64,000 nt of DNA, from NCBI RefSeq assembly GCF_950023065.1, contig NC_088681.1, positions 62,096,836-62,160,835 of the forward strand, given 5' to 3'. Below, piece after piece: positions 13,225 through 25,760 of this stretch. Under the pieces are notes generated by a model, which was not told the DNA's origin, did no database searches, and saw only the letters and a list, made by a program, of their open reading frames with translations. Position 1 is the stretch's first letter. Each line of letters opens with the position of its first letter. Position numbers and translations under genes: made by a program. The DNA comes from Planococcus citri. Lineage: Eukaryota; Arthropoda; Insecta; Hemiptera; Pseudococcidae.

Positions 13225-15930
13225 GGCAATAGCTTACACTGTAATTACTATGCGATTACCGTAGTTACAGCGTAATTACCGTATTTATAGGAGTAATTAC
13301 CGTACTTATAGCGTAATTACCGAGTTATTACCATATTTACAGCGTAACTACCGACATGATTTATTGTGAATAATTTCTAAAATTTGATTTTCTCACTAAA
13401 TCCAGTTATACCTATTACTATAATGTTTTTAAAAGTTCACGTTGACTGATAACTGTTGTAATTACCGCGTGTTTACAAAAGAATTACCGTTTTTACCATA
13501 TGATTTTCGTATTTACCGCATAATCAGTAATTACCAAGGTAATATTTTGCTAAAAATACTTTTAAAGATGTCATTATTCGGCAATTTGAAAAAATTTTAA
13601 TTTTCTGAAAACAGTCGTAATTACTGGGTAATTGTAATTAATTCTAAATTACCGTTTTTACCGAATAATTTCAGTATTTACCGCGTAATTACCAATGTAG
13701 GTAATAATTTCGAAATTATTACTTTCAAGAATTTTATTTTCAGCCAATTTGAAAAAGAGGTTCATTTTGTAAAGATTGTCATAATTACCTTGTAATTACC
13801 AATAAATTACCGTGTTTACAAAGTAATTTTCGTATTTACCGCATATTTACAGTAACTACCGACGTAATACAAATAAATTTGCTAAATTACTTTTAAAAAT
13901 TATTGTTCTTCGCCAATTTGCAAAAAAAAAAAAAACATTTTCTGCAAACTGTATAGTTAGTTATTACCGTTTTTACCGAGTAATTTCTGTATTTTCCGCG
14001 TAATTACTGATGTAAAAATGCCGAATTACTTTCAACAATTTCATTTTTTGCCATTATGAAAAAAAATTATTTTGTGGAAATTTTTATACTTGAGGAGCTC
14101 ATTGCAAAATAGCCCTTGTCAGCTACTTGACCTCTTAGAACTTGTGCAACTCTCAAGCTCTCCCTTGAGTGTACCCAGTATCATGAATGTAGACTCTCTT
14201 AACGCTATTCCTCTCTGGGCTATTCCGGGTAGACCAACTTAACGGCCATTTTATCATCACCACAATCATGATCTTCTCAGTTGGCTACAGGCGCAGTGGA
14301 GTGCATAGGGTCTAAGAAGCGAACTGACAAGGGCTATTTTTACAATGAGCTACCATTTTTACCGAGTAGTTTTTGTATTTATACGGCGTAACTAATTACC
14401 TGTGTAATTTTTGTATTTGAAAAAAAAATATATATATTTTGTAGAAATTGTCATAATTACTGTGTGATTACCAGTATATTACCGTTTTTACCGAGTAATT
14501 TCGATATTTTCCGCGTAATTACCGATGTAAAGATGCTGAAATTACCTTCAACAATTTCATTTTTTGCTATTTTGAAAAGAATTATTTTGTAGAAATTGTC
14601 ATAATTACTGTGTGATTACCAGTATATTACCGTTTTTACCGAGTAATTTCGATATTTTCCGCGTAATTACTGATGTAAAGATACCAACATTACTTTCTTA
14701 CAGTTTCACTTTTTTGCCATTTTGAAAAAAAAATTACTTTGTGAAAATTTTTATAAATACTATGTAATTACCAATAAATTACCGTTTTTACCGTGTAATT
14801 TCTGTATTTACCGCGTAATTACTGATGTAAAGATACCAACATTACTTTCTACAATTTCACTTTTTTGCCAATTTGAATAACATTATTTGTAGAAATTTTC
14901 ATAATTACCTACCATGTATAATTACCAATAAATTACCGTTATTACTGAGTATCTAGTTATTGTATTTACGGTGTAATTACCGGTGTAATTTTTGTTAAAT
15001 TACTTTTCAAATATTTTATTTTTTCAAGTTCAAACTTTTTATTTTTTGAAAATTACCGTAATTACCAATAAATTACTGTTTTTATGGAGTAATTTGTGTG
15101 ATTATTGTGTAATTTACCAATGTCATTTTTGGTAACTTACTTTAAAAAATTTCATTTTGGTTTTCAATTCAAAAAACAATTTCATTTTATTGACAATTTC
15201 CGTAGTTATAATAGTTATTACCAATAGATTACCGTTTTTACCGAGTATTTTCTGTATTTACCACGTAATTACCGATGTAATTTTTGGTAAATTATTTTCA
15301 AAAATTTTATTTTTTTCCAATTTCTGAAAATGATAATTGCAATTGCCATGTAATTACCAATTAATTACCGTTTTTACAGAGTATTTTCTGTATTTACCAC
15401 GTAATTACCGATGTCATTTTTGGTAAATTATTTTCAAAAATTTTATTTTTTTGCAAGTTAAATTTTTTTTCAATTTCTGAAAATGATTATTACAATTACC
15501 ATGTAATTACCAATTAATTACCGTTTTTACCGAGTATTTTCTGTATTTACCACGTAATTACAGATGTAATTTTTGGTAAATTATTTTTAAAACTTTCATT
15601 TTTTGCCAATTTATTATTTTTTTTTCAATTTCTGAAAATTATTATTGCAGTTGCCATCTAATTACTAATAAATCACCGTTGTTACCAAGTATCTTCTGTA
15701 TTTACTACGTAATTAACGATGTAATTTTTGGTAAATTACTTTCAAATATCAATTTTGTTGCCGATTATAAGTAAATTTTTCATTTTCTGAAAATTGTCGT
15801 AATTACCATGAACCTAATTATCATATTTGATACGTAATCTTCATGTTCATCCGCGTAATTACCGTTTTATTACTATGTTTTTGGAGTAATTACGAATATC
15901 AGCTATGGTAAGTTATTTTCCAAGTGGCAT
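13225..15930. repeat. Degenerate satellite rich in TAATTACCG/TTTACCG words
   Basis: About 2.7 kb of AT-rich sequence repeats the order GTAATTACC, AATAAATTACCG, TTTTTACCGAGTAATTT, CTGTATTTACCGCG, TAATTACCGATGTAA. Each block is followed by an A/T-rich linker. The spacing is clearest at 15264, 15400 and 15554 (about 136-154 bp). Divergence among copies is high, so the array looks old. A separate inverted-repeat element (14096-14351) interrupts it. Confidence 0.85.
14096..14351. mobile_element. 256-bp MITE with about 27-bp terminal inverted repeats
   Basis: The left end reads AGCTCATTGCAAAATAGCC and continues to CTTGTCAG. The right end is its reverse complement with one substitution and one extra base. 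The interior is GC-richer and unrelated to the surrounding array, so the element was inserted into the satellite. No clear target-site duplication is visible, so the superfamily stays open. There is no coding capacity. Confidence 0.8.
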
Positions 15931-16090
15931 ATTTCGAATGCTCACCACAAAATTTGTATGTAATAACTCGATTTCAAAATCAATTCAAGTCACATTTGAG
16001 CGTGAAATCGAAAGTACCCATTTGCATAGACTTAGTCTTTCTCAATTGAGTTGAAAAAGATGAAAATGGAGCTAATTCTAGTTCATTTTA

Positions 16091-16643
16091 CTTTAACGTG
16101 GTCCTTCGGGTGTTGCGTTTTTTAATCGTAGTATAACTAATGGGCTCAAGGCGCATCTGAAACCTAAATTATTTTTGTTCGTTTTCGTGTTTAAGTGCAG
16201 TAAATTGAAAATGTAATCGATCAAATCGCTAGTATATTGTGTAATTAATGAGATGAAATATTTTAAAGCATTTAAATAACTGTATATTAAGAATTTTTAG
16301 CTCTTTTTTGTAAGCGTTAAATTTCAAGATATTCGTTCGGTTTTAAAGGGATTTCTCCGCGAAAACTGAATGAAATTGGATGATTTTTCCAATTTCATTC
16401 AGTTTTCGCGGAGAAATGTCTTTAAAACAGTCATTCTGGACATCTTCCAAAATAACTAAACAAATGTACTTATATAATGTTTTTATTATTTTTAAATATT
16501 TTATTATATTAAACAAACTAATATTAATCGTTCTGCGCAAAAAGTTTTTACTTTAGCACTTTTGAACACGAAAAAAAAAGATTGAAATTCTCTGCCTTGA
16601 TAAGTGAAACGCAACCCTCAAGGACCGAAGGACCACGTTAAAG
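16091..16643. mobile_element. Nonautonomous inverted-repeat element with central palindrome
   Basis: Both ends carry the same 19-bp sequence in inverted orientation (CTTTAACGTGGTCCTTCGG), followed by related GTTGCGTTT words. TTAA sits two bases inside each called end. It may therefore be the target site of a piggyBac-like element, with the ends lying at CGTGGTCC, but that is inference. The centre is a long hairpin (annotated separately). The element has no ORF of its own. Confidence 0.7.
16351..16417. repeat. Perfect 30-bp inverted repeat, 7-nt loop
   Basis: Arms at 16351-16380 and 16388-16417 are exact reverse complements, starting ATTTCTCCGCGAAAACTGAA. Weaker complementarity continues outward through the GTTTTAAAG words on each side. 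Perfect arms inside an otherwise diverged element suggest recent origin, conversion or selection. Confidence 0.95.
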
Positions 16644-17201
16644 ATCGACTTGCTTGATGAAAATTTTGGTGACTTAAATTAATTTTGTTTTTTAAAACAT
16701 GAACTTTCAGCTCTCGCGGGAGGGGGGGAGAGAGAATTAACCAAATATTTCAGTTAATATTCGGATGCTATACTCGTATTTCAATTGAGCACTGTAAACA
16801 ACCCAACAACGGAAATGTCACAAGTTATTTCAATTTCTTGGTGTTGTTCCAGTTCAAGGTCCCTGGTCAGGGGTTCAGAGGGGCTGAACTATAAAATAAC
16901 TCAGTTTTTTAACTCAGAGCCCTGTTTTCAGAAACAATCGATACATCTACTATCATTATTTGAAATTTTATTCAAAGTGTTGACTGAGATTGCGGTCTTG
17001 GAAATTTGAAGATCAATTTGCTGACTTTTCGAAGTGCGATTTCTCTTACCGATTTTTAATTCGAAAACCAAAATAGAAGACTCGAATCCTCCCTTAATTC
17101 TCACCTAGATACCTTCGTTTATTTTCTAAAGAGAAAACTCGTGTACGCGGTTAAATGAATGTCAAACCTATTTCCATTAGCTTTTTCTTTCGCATTTCAG
17201 A

Positions 17202-17272
17202 GGGCAGCCTACTACGATGAGGATGCTGCAAGGGAGGATACCGTCATCAGGGAGTGCGATTGCAACACGTGA
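17202..17272 (+). CDS. Candidate terminal coding exon of an unidentified host gene
   Basis: A strong acceptor (pyrimidine run ending CGCATTTCAG at 17192-17201) precedes a GC-rich stretch. One frame reads RAAYYDEDAAREDTVIREC and then DCNT before a TGA at 17270-17272. Its GC content is well above the flanking DNA, as expected for coding sequence. The predicted peptide is an acidic C-terminal tail with two cysteines. A second frame is also open across the segment, so the phase is uncertain. No upstream exon is identified, which would require a long intron to the left. I do not recognise the protein. Confidence 0.4.
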
Positions 17273-19855
17273 AATCACACACATAGGAAAACATTAGTTG
17301 GTAGAAAAATTCGCCGTTTCGCGATACATTCCGTTCTACTGTACTATTCCATTCCGCCACACGCAGTAGTTTTCCGGATACGTTGGTGAAATTATATAGA
17401 GACGTGTGTATAGTTTGTATGCTGCGACTCCAGCTCCAGCTCCGGCGGCGGCTGCGGATAATTTATGTCATATTGTGTAAAATTATTACAATAGGAAATC
17501 CTCCTCGTATACGGGTCGCGTTTATGGTATGCCTATGCCTACACACCTACACCTACAATTCTACATGTGTGGAGAAAATACAGCCTAGCTTCGGGCCTGG
17601 CCCACCATACACATATAAGCAAGATGCGAACTTGCGAAGAGATGGGCGATGCGGTGAAGAGCAAGGTGAACCGAAACTGTGCCAGGGTAAAGTTCATACC
17701 AATGAAATTTCCCTCTCGTTTAACGAATCGTGGCCCAATCGTCGTTTAAAGCGGTTAGAATTTTCATTACGAGGAGAGATATGCGTAGAAAGTGAGTAAT
17801 TACAGCGGAGTGAGGTTAATTTCGGAGCACAAGCGTGGATTGAATGATGAGCACAGAAGGCAAGGACAGATCTTGAATGTGGAAGAATAATTGGTTTAGA
17901 AAAAGGAATTCAAAGCGAGGTGTTTTTCAAGGTTCTGGTTTTTTGGGGAGATTGTTTCATTTCTTTTCTCAAATTTCTGCGTCTGATTCTTTTGTTGAGA
18001 GATATTTTCGATCAAAATGGGTTGAAATGCTGATAAAGGTACAAAATTATTGAATTTATAGACTCTGGTTCTGCTTCAATAATTATTCAAATTTTATGTT
18101 GAAAATCAAATTTGTTTAAAATTTAGTAGAGATTTATGGATATGAATGGGATGGAGATGGAATAAAAATATGAATACTTCAGTTTCTGGCTAAAAATAAA
18201 TATTCATCTTTTTTTTCACGTACTCACTAAAAAAAAAAGTAGATAGGCCAGAAAACTAGGTACATAGTTCACTCGAAGGACAATCCTCCTACATTATACG
18301 AAGATAACCAACAAATTAAATTTATTTTTCGCTAGAATGAATCTCCACCGTATATAACTACATAGTTGTTTCAGTTGAAAAGTTAAAAACAAATTTCACC
18401 CACACATGTGCTCTATTTCGGAATAAAAAATTGCCTACGCTCGTTTTGAAAAGCGAAATTTCCAAAAAAAATTTGTACTCTGACCTCGAAATGAAATAGC
18501 TCGACTGTTTTTTTTTCCTGCAACAACCGAGTCTGGTTTTGTGTGAAATTCATTTGCGTAGTTTAATTTAGCCATCAAATGAGAACGACCACGGTTGGAA
18601 TTTTTTTCAAGTGGAAAAAACAGAATCTTTCGCAACGACGATGAAATTACGAAAAGGTTGCGTGGAAATTCCATTTAGGTTATTAAATTTTCGTTGGAAT
18701 TTTAGGTCTGGATGGCGACGAGGAGATAAAAAATTGAAACAAAAAAATCGTCGGTTGTGTTGGCAGATGAGGGATGAGATGAGATAAGCAACAAGTGAGG
18801 TTGGAAGTGTGATAAGCAGAGTAGGTTATGAAGTGACAAGTTATCTCGTATCCAAATATTCGACGTTTCAGAAAAATAAACCGCAGAGATTTTTTTTTTC
18901 AGAAATAATTTGTCGAAGTGGCATTCCTTTGTTGACTTAATACCTAAGTATAAGTAATTACTTGTAGGTATCTAAGAAATCTTCTCTTTACACACCATTT
19001 GTGCCTTTACTTATTGTTGAATAAACGCTCGAAAATAACGTGGGCATAGAGAAAGAAAATTATTAGAAGGGTTACATAGGCTATTCTGGAATTATTATAC
19101 GTATAAAGTCTAACTTTGTTACTGAACCATCAAATATGTATCGACTTCGCAAACAAAACTAATGCAAAAGTATCGCGACTCGAGCCGAATTTCCCAAATA
19201 TTATAATTTTGTATACCTACGTTGAAATGATAGATTTTCCTAAAACATTGAATAATATATGCAAACGTAGGCGTATTATTTCAGTTTTCATGCGGTTTTG
19301 TTATCAAACAGAGAGAAAATGCCAAAAATTGGATGTGTTTTTTTCATCGAAGCATGGAAAGGAAGTGAGAATGAGCTGGAATCGAAAATAGAGTTGACAC
19401 AGTGTTGAATACCTATGGAGTATCTGTGTAGGTAAATTCTGCGATCTCACGTTCGAAAAATGTGTCACTTTGATGATGAAACATTGTTTAAAAAATTTTA
19501 TAAAACAGGTGAACAGTTTTATTTTCAAAAGGTGATCTTTTTTGATCGTTGAATAAAATTCTCAAAAATTGTTCAAAAACTGCACTCTCGGTGGAATTTG
19601 GATGAAATAAGTTTGTTGTGGAAAATGCTTAATTTTCAAATCGTATCATTTATCTACTGATTATCTTCCATTTTTTCGACAATAACTGCGAGAAAGAATA
19701 ATAATTTTTTGATAATCGGTAATTTCCAAAAAAAAACTTGACAAAAAATCTCGCTTTTTTCCTTAAAATTACTCGCGCAAAATATTGTTTTTTTTTGCCA
19801 AAAATTTGCAAAAAAATGTTGCCTTCACCACAAAAATAATGGGAAAACTTTAATT
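17273..19855. other. No supported gene; possible 3' UTR of the preceding exon, then noncoding DNA
   Basis: If the exon at 17202-17272 is real, its 3' UTR begins here. A 138-codon open frame at 17383-17799 has no recognisable domain and uses a non-ATG start, so it is not called. The rest is AT-rich DNA without clear structure. Confidence 0.4.
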
Positions 19856-20930
19856 GAACGACAGGTTAAGGGAATTGCACGACAGGAAAATCCCACGACG
19901 AAATCATGTTTTTGAACGACAGCGATTCAACGACAGTTTTGGTCATTAAAACGACAGCATTGAACGACAGACCTCGAACGACAAGCATAGAAAATTCACG
20001 CCGCGAGAAAGGGAATGCACGACGAACATGGGAAGGCCCGACGAAATTATTTCAATTGCCCGACAACGCAAATCATTCGAAAATGGGACTCAACAGTAAC
20101 GAAAATAACATTTTTTCCCACCTTTCAAGTTTGGATTCTTCAAAATTTTGGCCCTCGCTCGGCTCTGACAAAATTTTCACCTTTTCACAAGTATTTTATT
20201 CAACTTCTTTGGCTCAATTTAGTGTAGTAGTAGGTAAGGTATATTATTTTTCAATTGTAAAACTCCAACTTTTTCAAAATTTTGTTCATCCTCCTACGAA
20301 TAATACTTGAATATTAGGTTGACTTAACTTAGCATACAAATTCTAATTTAATTCAATAATTAAATCTAATACACTCATTTCAATTTCGTCAAATTGTTCA
20401 ATTTTCTAAAAAATTGGCAACTTTTTGCTTTTTTTTTCTTTAAAAGGTGTCAAATTTGTAATTTTTATACCCCCGGCCCCCTCATAATGATTACTTTGAA
20501 AGTGCCCCATCCACTCCTGTGTGCCAGTAGAAGCAAAAAATGTGCCTCTAGGGCAGAAGAGGAAGAGGGGTACACCAAACAAGGCTAAAAATGCACTTCT
20601 CATATAATTATTCATGCTCTTCTTATTTTAAGCTAATATCTTTAATAATTACTTAATTGTTTTTGGAAATTTTAATTTTGTGAAAAAATTCGTCGCTTTT
20701 ATCATTATGACGTCGTTCATTTACTAAAGTCGTCGATGCATTTCATTTAATTTGTCGGGCATACGCTGGCGTTCATTTAATTTTTTTGGCGTGTACTGGA
20801 ATTTTTGTTGTCGTGCAATGGTTGAAAACTGTTTCCGTCGTTGAAAAAGTGGTTTTGGGACGTTAGCATCTGTCGTGCAAAACACTTTTTTTTTGTCGTT
20901 CAAATCATTTAATCTGTCGTGCCGATAAAT
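19856..20930. mobile_element. Foldback-like element with iterated CGACAG subterminal repeats
   Basis: The left arm (about 19856-20065) iterates GAACGACAG, GCACGACAG and related CCCGACGA words roughly every 15-30 bp. The right arm (about 20705-20925) carries the reverse complements (CTGTCGTGC, TGTCGTTCAA, TGTCGGGC) at similar spacing. The middle is unrelated AT-rich DNA without a gene. Multiple short subterminal repeats in inverted orientation are typical of foldback elements and of transposase-binding subtermini of nonautonomous DNA transposons. The exact ends are uncertain. Confidence 0.65.
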
Positions 20931-21079
20931 GGCACTCAAAAATAATTACGAAGAAATATAATTTTTTGTCAATTTGCTTTTTGAACTAAATTCTGACTTT
21001 TTAGCACTATTGTTAAGAGTCTGACTCACTAATTCTTCAAAAAAATCACTCAAAAATATTGCCTTTTTTGCGGATAAGA

Positions 21080-21830
21080 GGTCATTGACCCGTCTGTCTG
21101 GCTTCCAGTCTGGCCTCCGATGGTCATTGACCTAGCTGTTTGTCTTTTCAGGGTTGTCTGGAATCAGCTGTCTGGCCTTCCATACAAGGTCATTGACCTG
21201 TCTGTCTGACTTCTGGGGACCGCCTAGCTTTCAGTCTGGTTTTCAAAGGTCATTGACCTGTCTGTCTGGTTTTTGAAGGCCATCGCTAACGTCCTGTCTA
21301 GTTTCCTAAGGTCATTTACCTATCTGTCTAGTTTTTGAAGGCCGTCTGACTTCTAGTCTGGCCTCCAAAGGTCATTGACTTGTCTGTCTGACTTTTGGGG
21401 ACCGTATAGCTTTCAGTCAGGTTTTCAAAGGTCATTGACATGTCTGTCTAATTTTCAAAGGTCATTGACCTGTCTGTCTGGTTTTGGAAGGCCATCGCTA
21501 ACGTCCTGTCTAGTTTCCTAAGGTCATTTACCTATCTGTCTAGTTTTTGAAGGCCGTCTGACTTCTAGTCTGGCCTCCAAAGGTCATTGATTTGTCTGTC
21601 TGACTTCTGGGGACCGTATAGCTTTCAGTCAGGTTTTCAAAGGTCATTGACCTGTCTGTATGGTTTCTGAAGGCCATCGCTGACGTCCTGTCTGGTTTCC
21701 TATGGTCATTTACCTATCTGTCTAGTTGCTGAAGGCCGTTTGACTTCTAGTCTGGTCTCCAAAGGTCATTCACCTGTCTGTCTGGTTTCTGAAAGTCTGT
21801 CTGGCTTTCAGTCTGGCCTTCAAAGTCCGA
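21080..21830 (-). repeat. Minisatellite array A, inverted copy of the GGTCA-TGACC family
   Basis: Monomers of roughly 60 bp carry AAAGGTCATTGACCTGTCTGTCTGG. Reverse-complemented, they match the arrays at 29465-30925 and 61680-64000. Exact AGGTCATTGACCT palindromes occur at 21187-21199, 21247-21259, 21459-21471 and 21641-21653, with near matches in most other monomers. A higher-order unit of about 180-212 bp is marked by CATCGCTAACGTCCTG (starts near 21281, 21493 and, with one change, 21675). Confidence 0.9.
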
Positions 21831-21839
21831 AAAGTCTAA

Positions 21840-22890
21840 CTTTTTGCTGAAGTTATCAGTCTTGCTTTTTCAGAAAGTATGTAAAAATTAACAATTTTTC
21901 AAAAACGTGTCATTTTTTGGAAAAAATTCGAAAAAGTCTCATGTTTTTCAAAAATTGTCTCAAAGTCTTGATATTTGCCAGTAATTGCCAAAATTGCTTG
22001 ATTTTTTGATGAAAATTGGAAAAAAATATTAGCCAATAATTGTCTGAAAAAGGTCCTGCTTTTTCACAAAAATTCTCGCTTCTTAGAGAAATTTCTAGAA
22101 AAATTCACGTTTTCCCAAAAAGTTACCATCTCAAAATTCTCGATTTTCCGCCAAAAATCGTCAAAAAGTGCTACTTTTTGCTAAAAATTGCCAAAAATCA
22201 AAATTCTTTTTTTCTTTTTTTTTTCTTAAAGGTTGTAAAAAGTCTCCTTTTTTTTTACTGAAATTACAAAAAAATATTTCGTTTGCCAATAATTTCCAAA
22301 AAAGTGCTGCTCTCTGACAAAAATTCTCTCCTTAGAAAATATTTCTAGAAAAACTCACAATTCCCCCAAAAGTTTCGCAAAATTACCGATTTTTTTTCCA
22401 GAAATTTCCAAAAAGTGTCACATTTTTGCTAAAAATTGCCAGAAATCATAAACATTTCTGGTTTTTTTCTCAAAAAATTGCAAGAAATTTCTCGTTTTTC
22501 AAAAAACTGTCTTTTTGGCAAAAATTCTCGAGTTTTAAAAAAATTTTCAAGGAGTCGCTTTTCTTCAAAAATTACTCAAAATGTCTCGCTTTTTTGTTAG
22601 AGTTTTCCAACACTCGAGTAATTGCCAAAAAAAGGTTGCTTTTTGTTGAAATTGTCAAATTTTCGCTATATTTTGTCAAAAATTATCAGAAGTCCTCGTT
22701 TTTCAAAATTGGAATAAATTTTTACTTCTTAGCAAAATTGCTGAAAATTCCCGTTTTTAAAAATTCCAAAATATCGCACTTTTTCCCAAAATTGCCCAAG
22801 TCTTGCGTTTTTGCCAAGGATTTACAAAAAGTCGTTGCTTTTGCTGAAAATTGTCAAACACACACTTTGCTCAAGTTTTGTCTTTTTTTT
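21840..22890. repeat. Highly degenerate A/T-rich repetitive tract
   Basis: The region endlessly varies words such as AAAAATTGCCAAAAA, CTCGCTTTTT and TTTCCAAAAAGT, with no fixed period I can measure. The 194-codon open frame inside it (22426-23010) is Phe/Lys-rich translation of this low-complexity tract, not a gene. Confidence 0.6.
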
Positions 22891-24710
22891 TTTTTTGATT
22901 ACTTACTTTATGGTTACCTATTTTTTTCCAGCTCTCTTTCAGTAGTAAAGTCACATCACTTTTTTTTTGAAAAAAATGAGTACGAGTCCTGGGTAATCAT
23001 GTCGCGATAAATATGACGTAATTTTCTGGTAATTTTGAGTTAATTTCACGCTATTCGAAATAAATCTTCGAACATTTTGAAAGTACAGTCGAAAAAAATC
23101 CAAACGTTTAGAATTGAGTTCTCGATGAACTGGGCCAACGATAAAAAAAAAAAAAAAAAAAAAAAAAGCCACCCCAATTAACCATAAAATATGAAACCCA
23201 TAGACATGGTCTAGTTCGGAAAAAAAAATAATATTTTTCCACAACTGTTGACATCGTATCTGATTACTCGATACGCCTGCGGTGTAAAAATAACGAACGA
23301 ACGTTGTAGTCACTCGATGTAATTAGCCCTTCGACGAACATATCGAGTAAGTAAGTACTCGTAGCTTTCGTGATGGCCTAATTTCACCAATTTTTTTGTC
23401 AGTTTTCAAAACGTTTAAAGAATACCAACATAATGGAATATCATATTGCAGCAGCCTGGTTCCAAAAAAACAACCGTCCAGTAATCTCATAGGTACATTT
23501 TGTCATTCTCGTGGTGATTTTAATTACCAATATTACCATCAATTACCAACCAACACCTTGTGAAATTTCTTGATGTGAAAAAAGGCAGTCTTTTAAATAG
23601 ATTCTGCATTAATTTATTTCAAGCATATCGTGAATTCAGTCAGACTGACTAGAAAACTTCATAAGATGGTCCAACGGTCTTCTGGAAGCACAGATTAGAC
23701 GATCCATGTCGCGATGCTACAATTAATTTTTTTCAACATCCGGTGTAATAATTTTAAAACTACGACTGCAGTAGTCGAAATCCAACAGCTGAAAACAAAA
23801 AAAAAACTCATTTTTCATAACATTCGAATGAAAAAAGTCGTCAAATTTACGCGTCATCCGTTACACAGCTCGTATCGCAGCGCGAATTTAAGTACGACTT
23901 GACAAGCCATCTCTAGGAGAATTTCAATTTCAAAACACCATTTTGCTCTCAAAGCCGGGGCGGCGCCTGAAGTACTATTAATTATCGTCGCCGGACTGAC
24001 AAAACGCTTACACGTTTAGTTAACCTTCGTTAGATATGCCTACAATATTTAATAAACATTATAAAATAGTCGGGATAATTCGAAATGTTCATTTGTTAAC
24101 GTCAGCTTGACCTTTTAACTTCGTCGCCGTCAAATCATCGGAGAAAAAAAAACAGCTCGTGGAGCTCTTCGAGGAAGCTGCGAACCGCCTACTCTTATAC
24201 TTAGGTTTTTAGCCCAAGTACCTACTTTTGGAAAATCAACACTGAACTCGCTACAAAAAGTTGACGATTTTGAAATTTCATTCCGATATTTTACTTTTGA
24301 ATAATATAATAGGTACCTATATCGTGAGACTAGAATACTGTATATCTATCTACCTGCTATGAAAATACGTAGACGTATACGAGTTCAACATATAACGCTA
24401 ATTTGGCTAAACTTGACGTTCAAGTTGATTTGGGATTCGTCGACTCTTCCTCGTTGAAATCCCATAAATATTGAAAACCTTTAGAGGAAATTTCCTCACT
24501 TTACAAGGTGGAAAAGAGGAAGCAGGAATTGTGACAAATCTTGAAACGTTGAAAAGCTGTGACTGGGATATACAATTTTTATAGAATTTATATTTTCCGG
24601 AAAAATTGTATTGGAACCACATAAAAATTTGGTGGTTTGTACACAGCCTTCCTTTTGTGTGCCCAGTGTGATGATTTTCATATCACTAATCGACAATTTG
24701 TTTTATTTTT
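22891..24710. other. No supported gene
   Basis: A long A homopolymer lies at about 23141-23167. Otherwise the DNA is unique-looking, with no ORF or RNA gene I can support. Confidence 0.45.
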
Positions 24711-24724
24711 TGTTTCAGGTGAGT
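24684..24724 (+). promoter_or_regulatory. Candidate recursive (zero-length exon) splice site
   Basis: A branchpoint-like CACTAAT (24684-24690) is followed by a T-rich tract and TTTCAG ending at 24718. The next six bases (24719-24724) are GTGAGT, a good donor. A strong acceptor fused directly to a donor is the signature of recursive splicing sites described in long insect introns. No host intron is established here, so this is a motif-based inference. Confidence 0.4.
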
Positions 24725-24839
24725 ACCAATTTTTTGCCTCAAGAATATAAATGAAAGAACGTGATTAGGAGTGAGTTAATTTTTATGAATTTTTACCGGA
24801 ATGTGGAGTAAGTAGATATACGAGTAATTCACTCTAAGA

Positions 24840-25760
24840 ATCATATTTCTAGGTCATATTCCAACATATCAACGAATCTGAAAGCTCGTTTTTGGCATGA
24901 ATGAGAACAAGTGTTTTTGGAATTCACAAAATTTAAAAATATGCGATTGGGCAGTTACATCTCCAAAACTAATTTTTCTAGATCGCACATATTATAACTA
25001 CTTTCAAAACATTTTGAAGGTCATTTTCAATATATGTACCTATACTTGAGTGAAAAAATGTGTAATTTAAGTAGATACCCATGACATTTTTTTGAGAAGA
25101 GCCTCAAAATGTTGAAATGATCGATTGGGCAACTTCAACTTTGAGAATTCTCTTTCCAGGTCATATTTCAACTACCAGAACATTTTAGGGCCACTTTCGT
25201 CATGAGTCAGAAAAAACGTGTTTTGAGGCTCAAATATTTCGAAAAAAGTGATTCAACATCTCGAAATGTGCAATCAGGCAGTTACATTTCTGAGAAAATA
25301 CTTTTAAGGTCATATTCCAACTACCAGCATGTTTTGAGGACCATTTTTAACATGAGTTTTGAAAAAGTGCATTTTTGGGACTCCTTTAAAAAAAAAAAAA
25401 AAATGTGATACCAAAATCTCTAAATGTAGGTATGATAAGGCTGCTACATTTTCGAGAACCCAACTTGTATGTAGTTGGAATATTATCTGGGAAAATTATT
25501 CTTAGAGTTAAAGTTGCCCAATCGCAAATTTCAGGATTTTGGGACCTTTTTGATAAAAGGTTAGGGGTCCCAAAAGTACATTTTCCTCGGTCATGTCGAA
25601 AGTAGCTCTCAAAATGCGTTGGTAGTTGGAATTTAACCTGAATTTTGAGGGCTACTTTCGACATGAGTGAAAAAAATTGTATTTTTTGGAGCCCTTCTTT
25701 TTTTTTCAAAAAAATATCCCAAGATCTCGAAATGAGGAATTGGGCAGCTACAACTCTGCA
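24840..25760. repeat. Degenerate tandem repeat, about 140-170-bp unit
   Basis: Successive copies share the order GATTGGGCAGTTACAT, AGGTCATATTCCAACTACCA, CATTTTGAGG, CACTTTCGACATGAGT, AAAAAGTG, TCTCGAAATGTG. I see about five diverged copies, the last ones partly inverted. None codes for protein. Confidence 0.7.

Noticed and set aside
22426..23010. 194-codon ORF
   Set aside because: It is low-complexity Phe/Lys/Ser translation of a degenerate A/T-rich tract.
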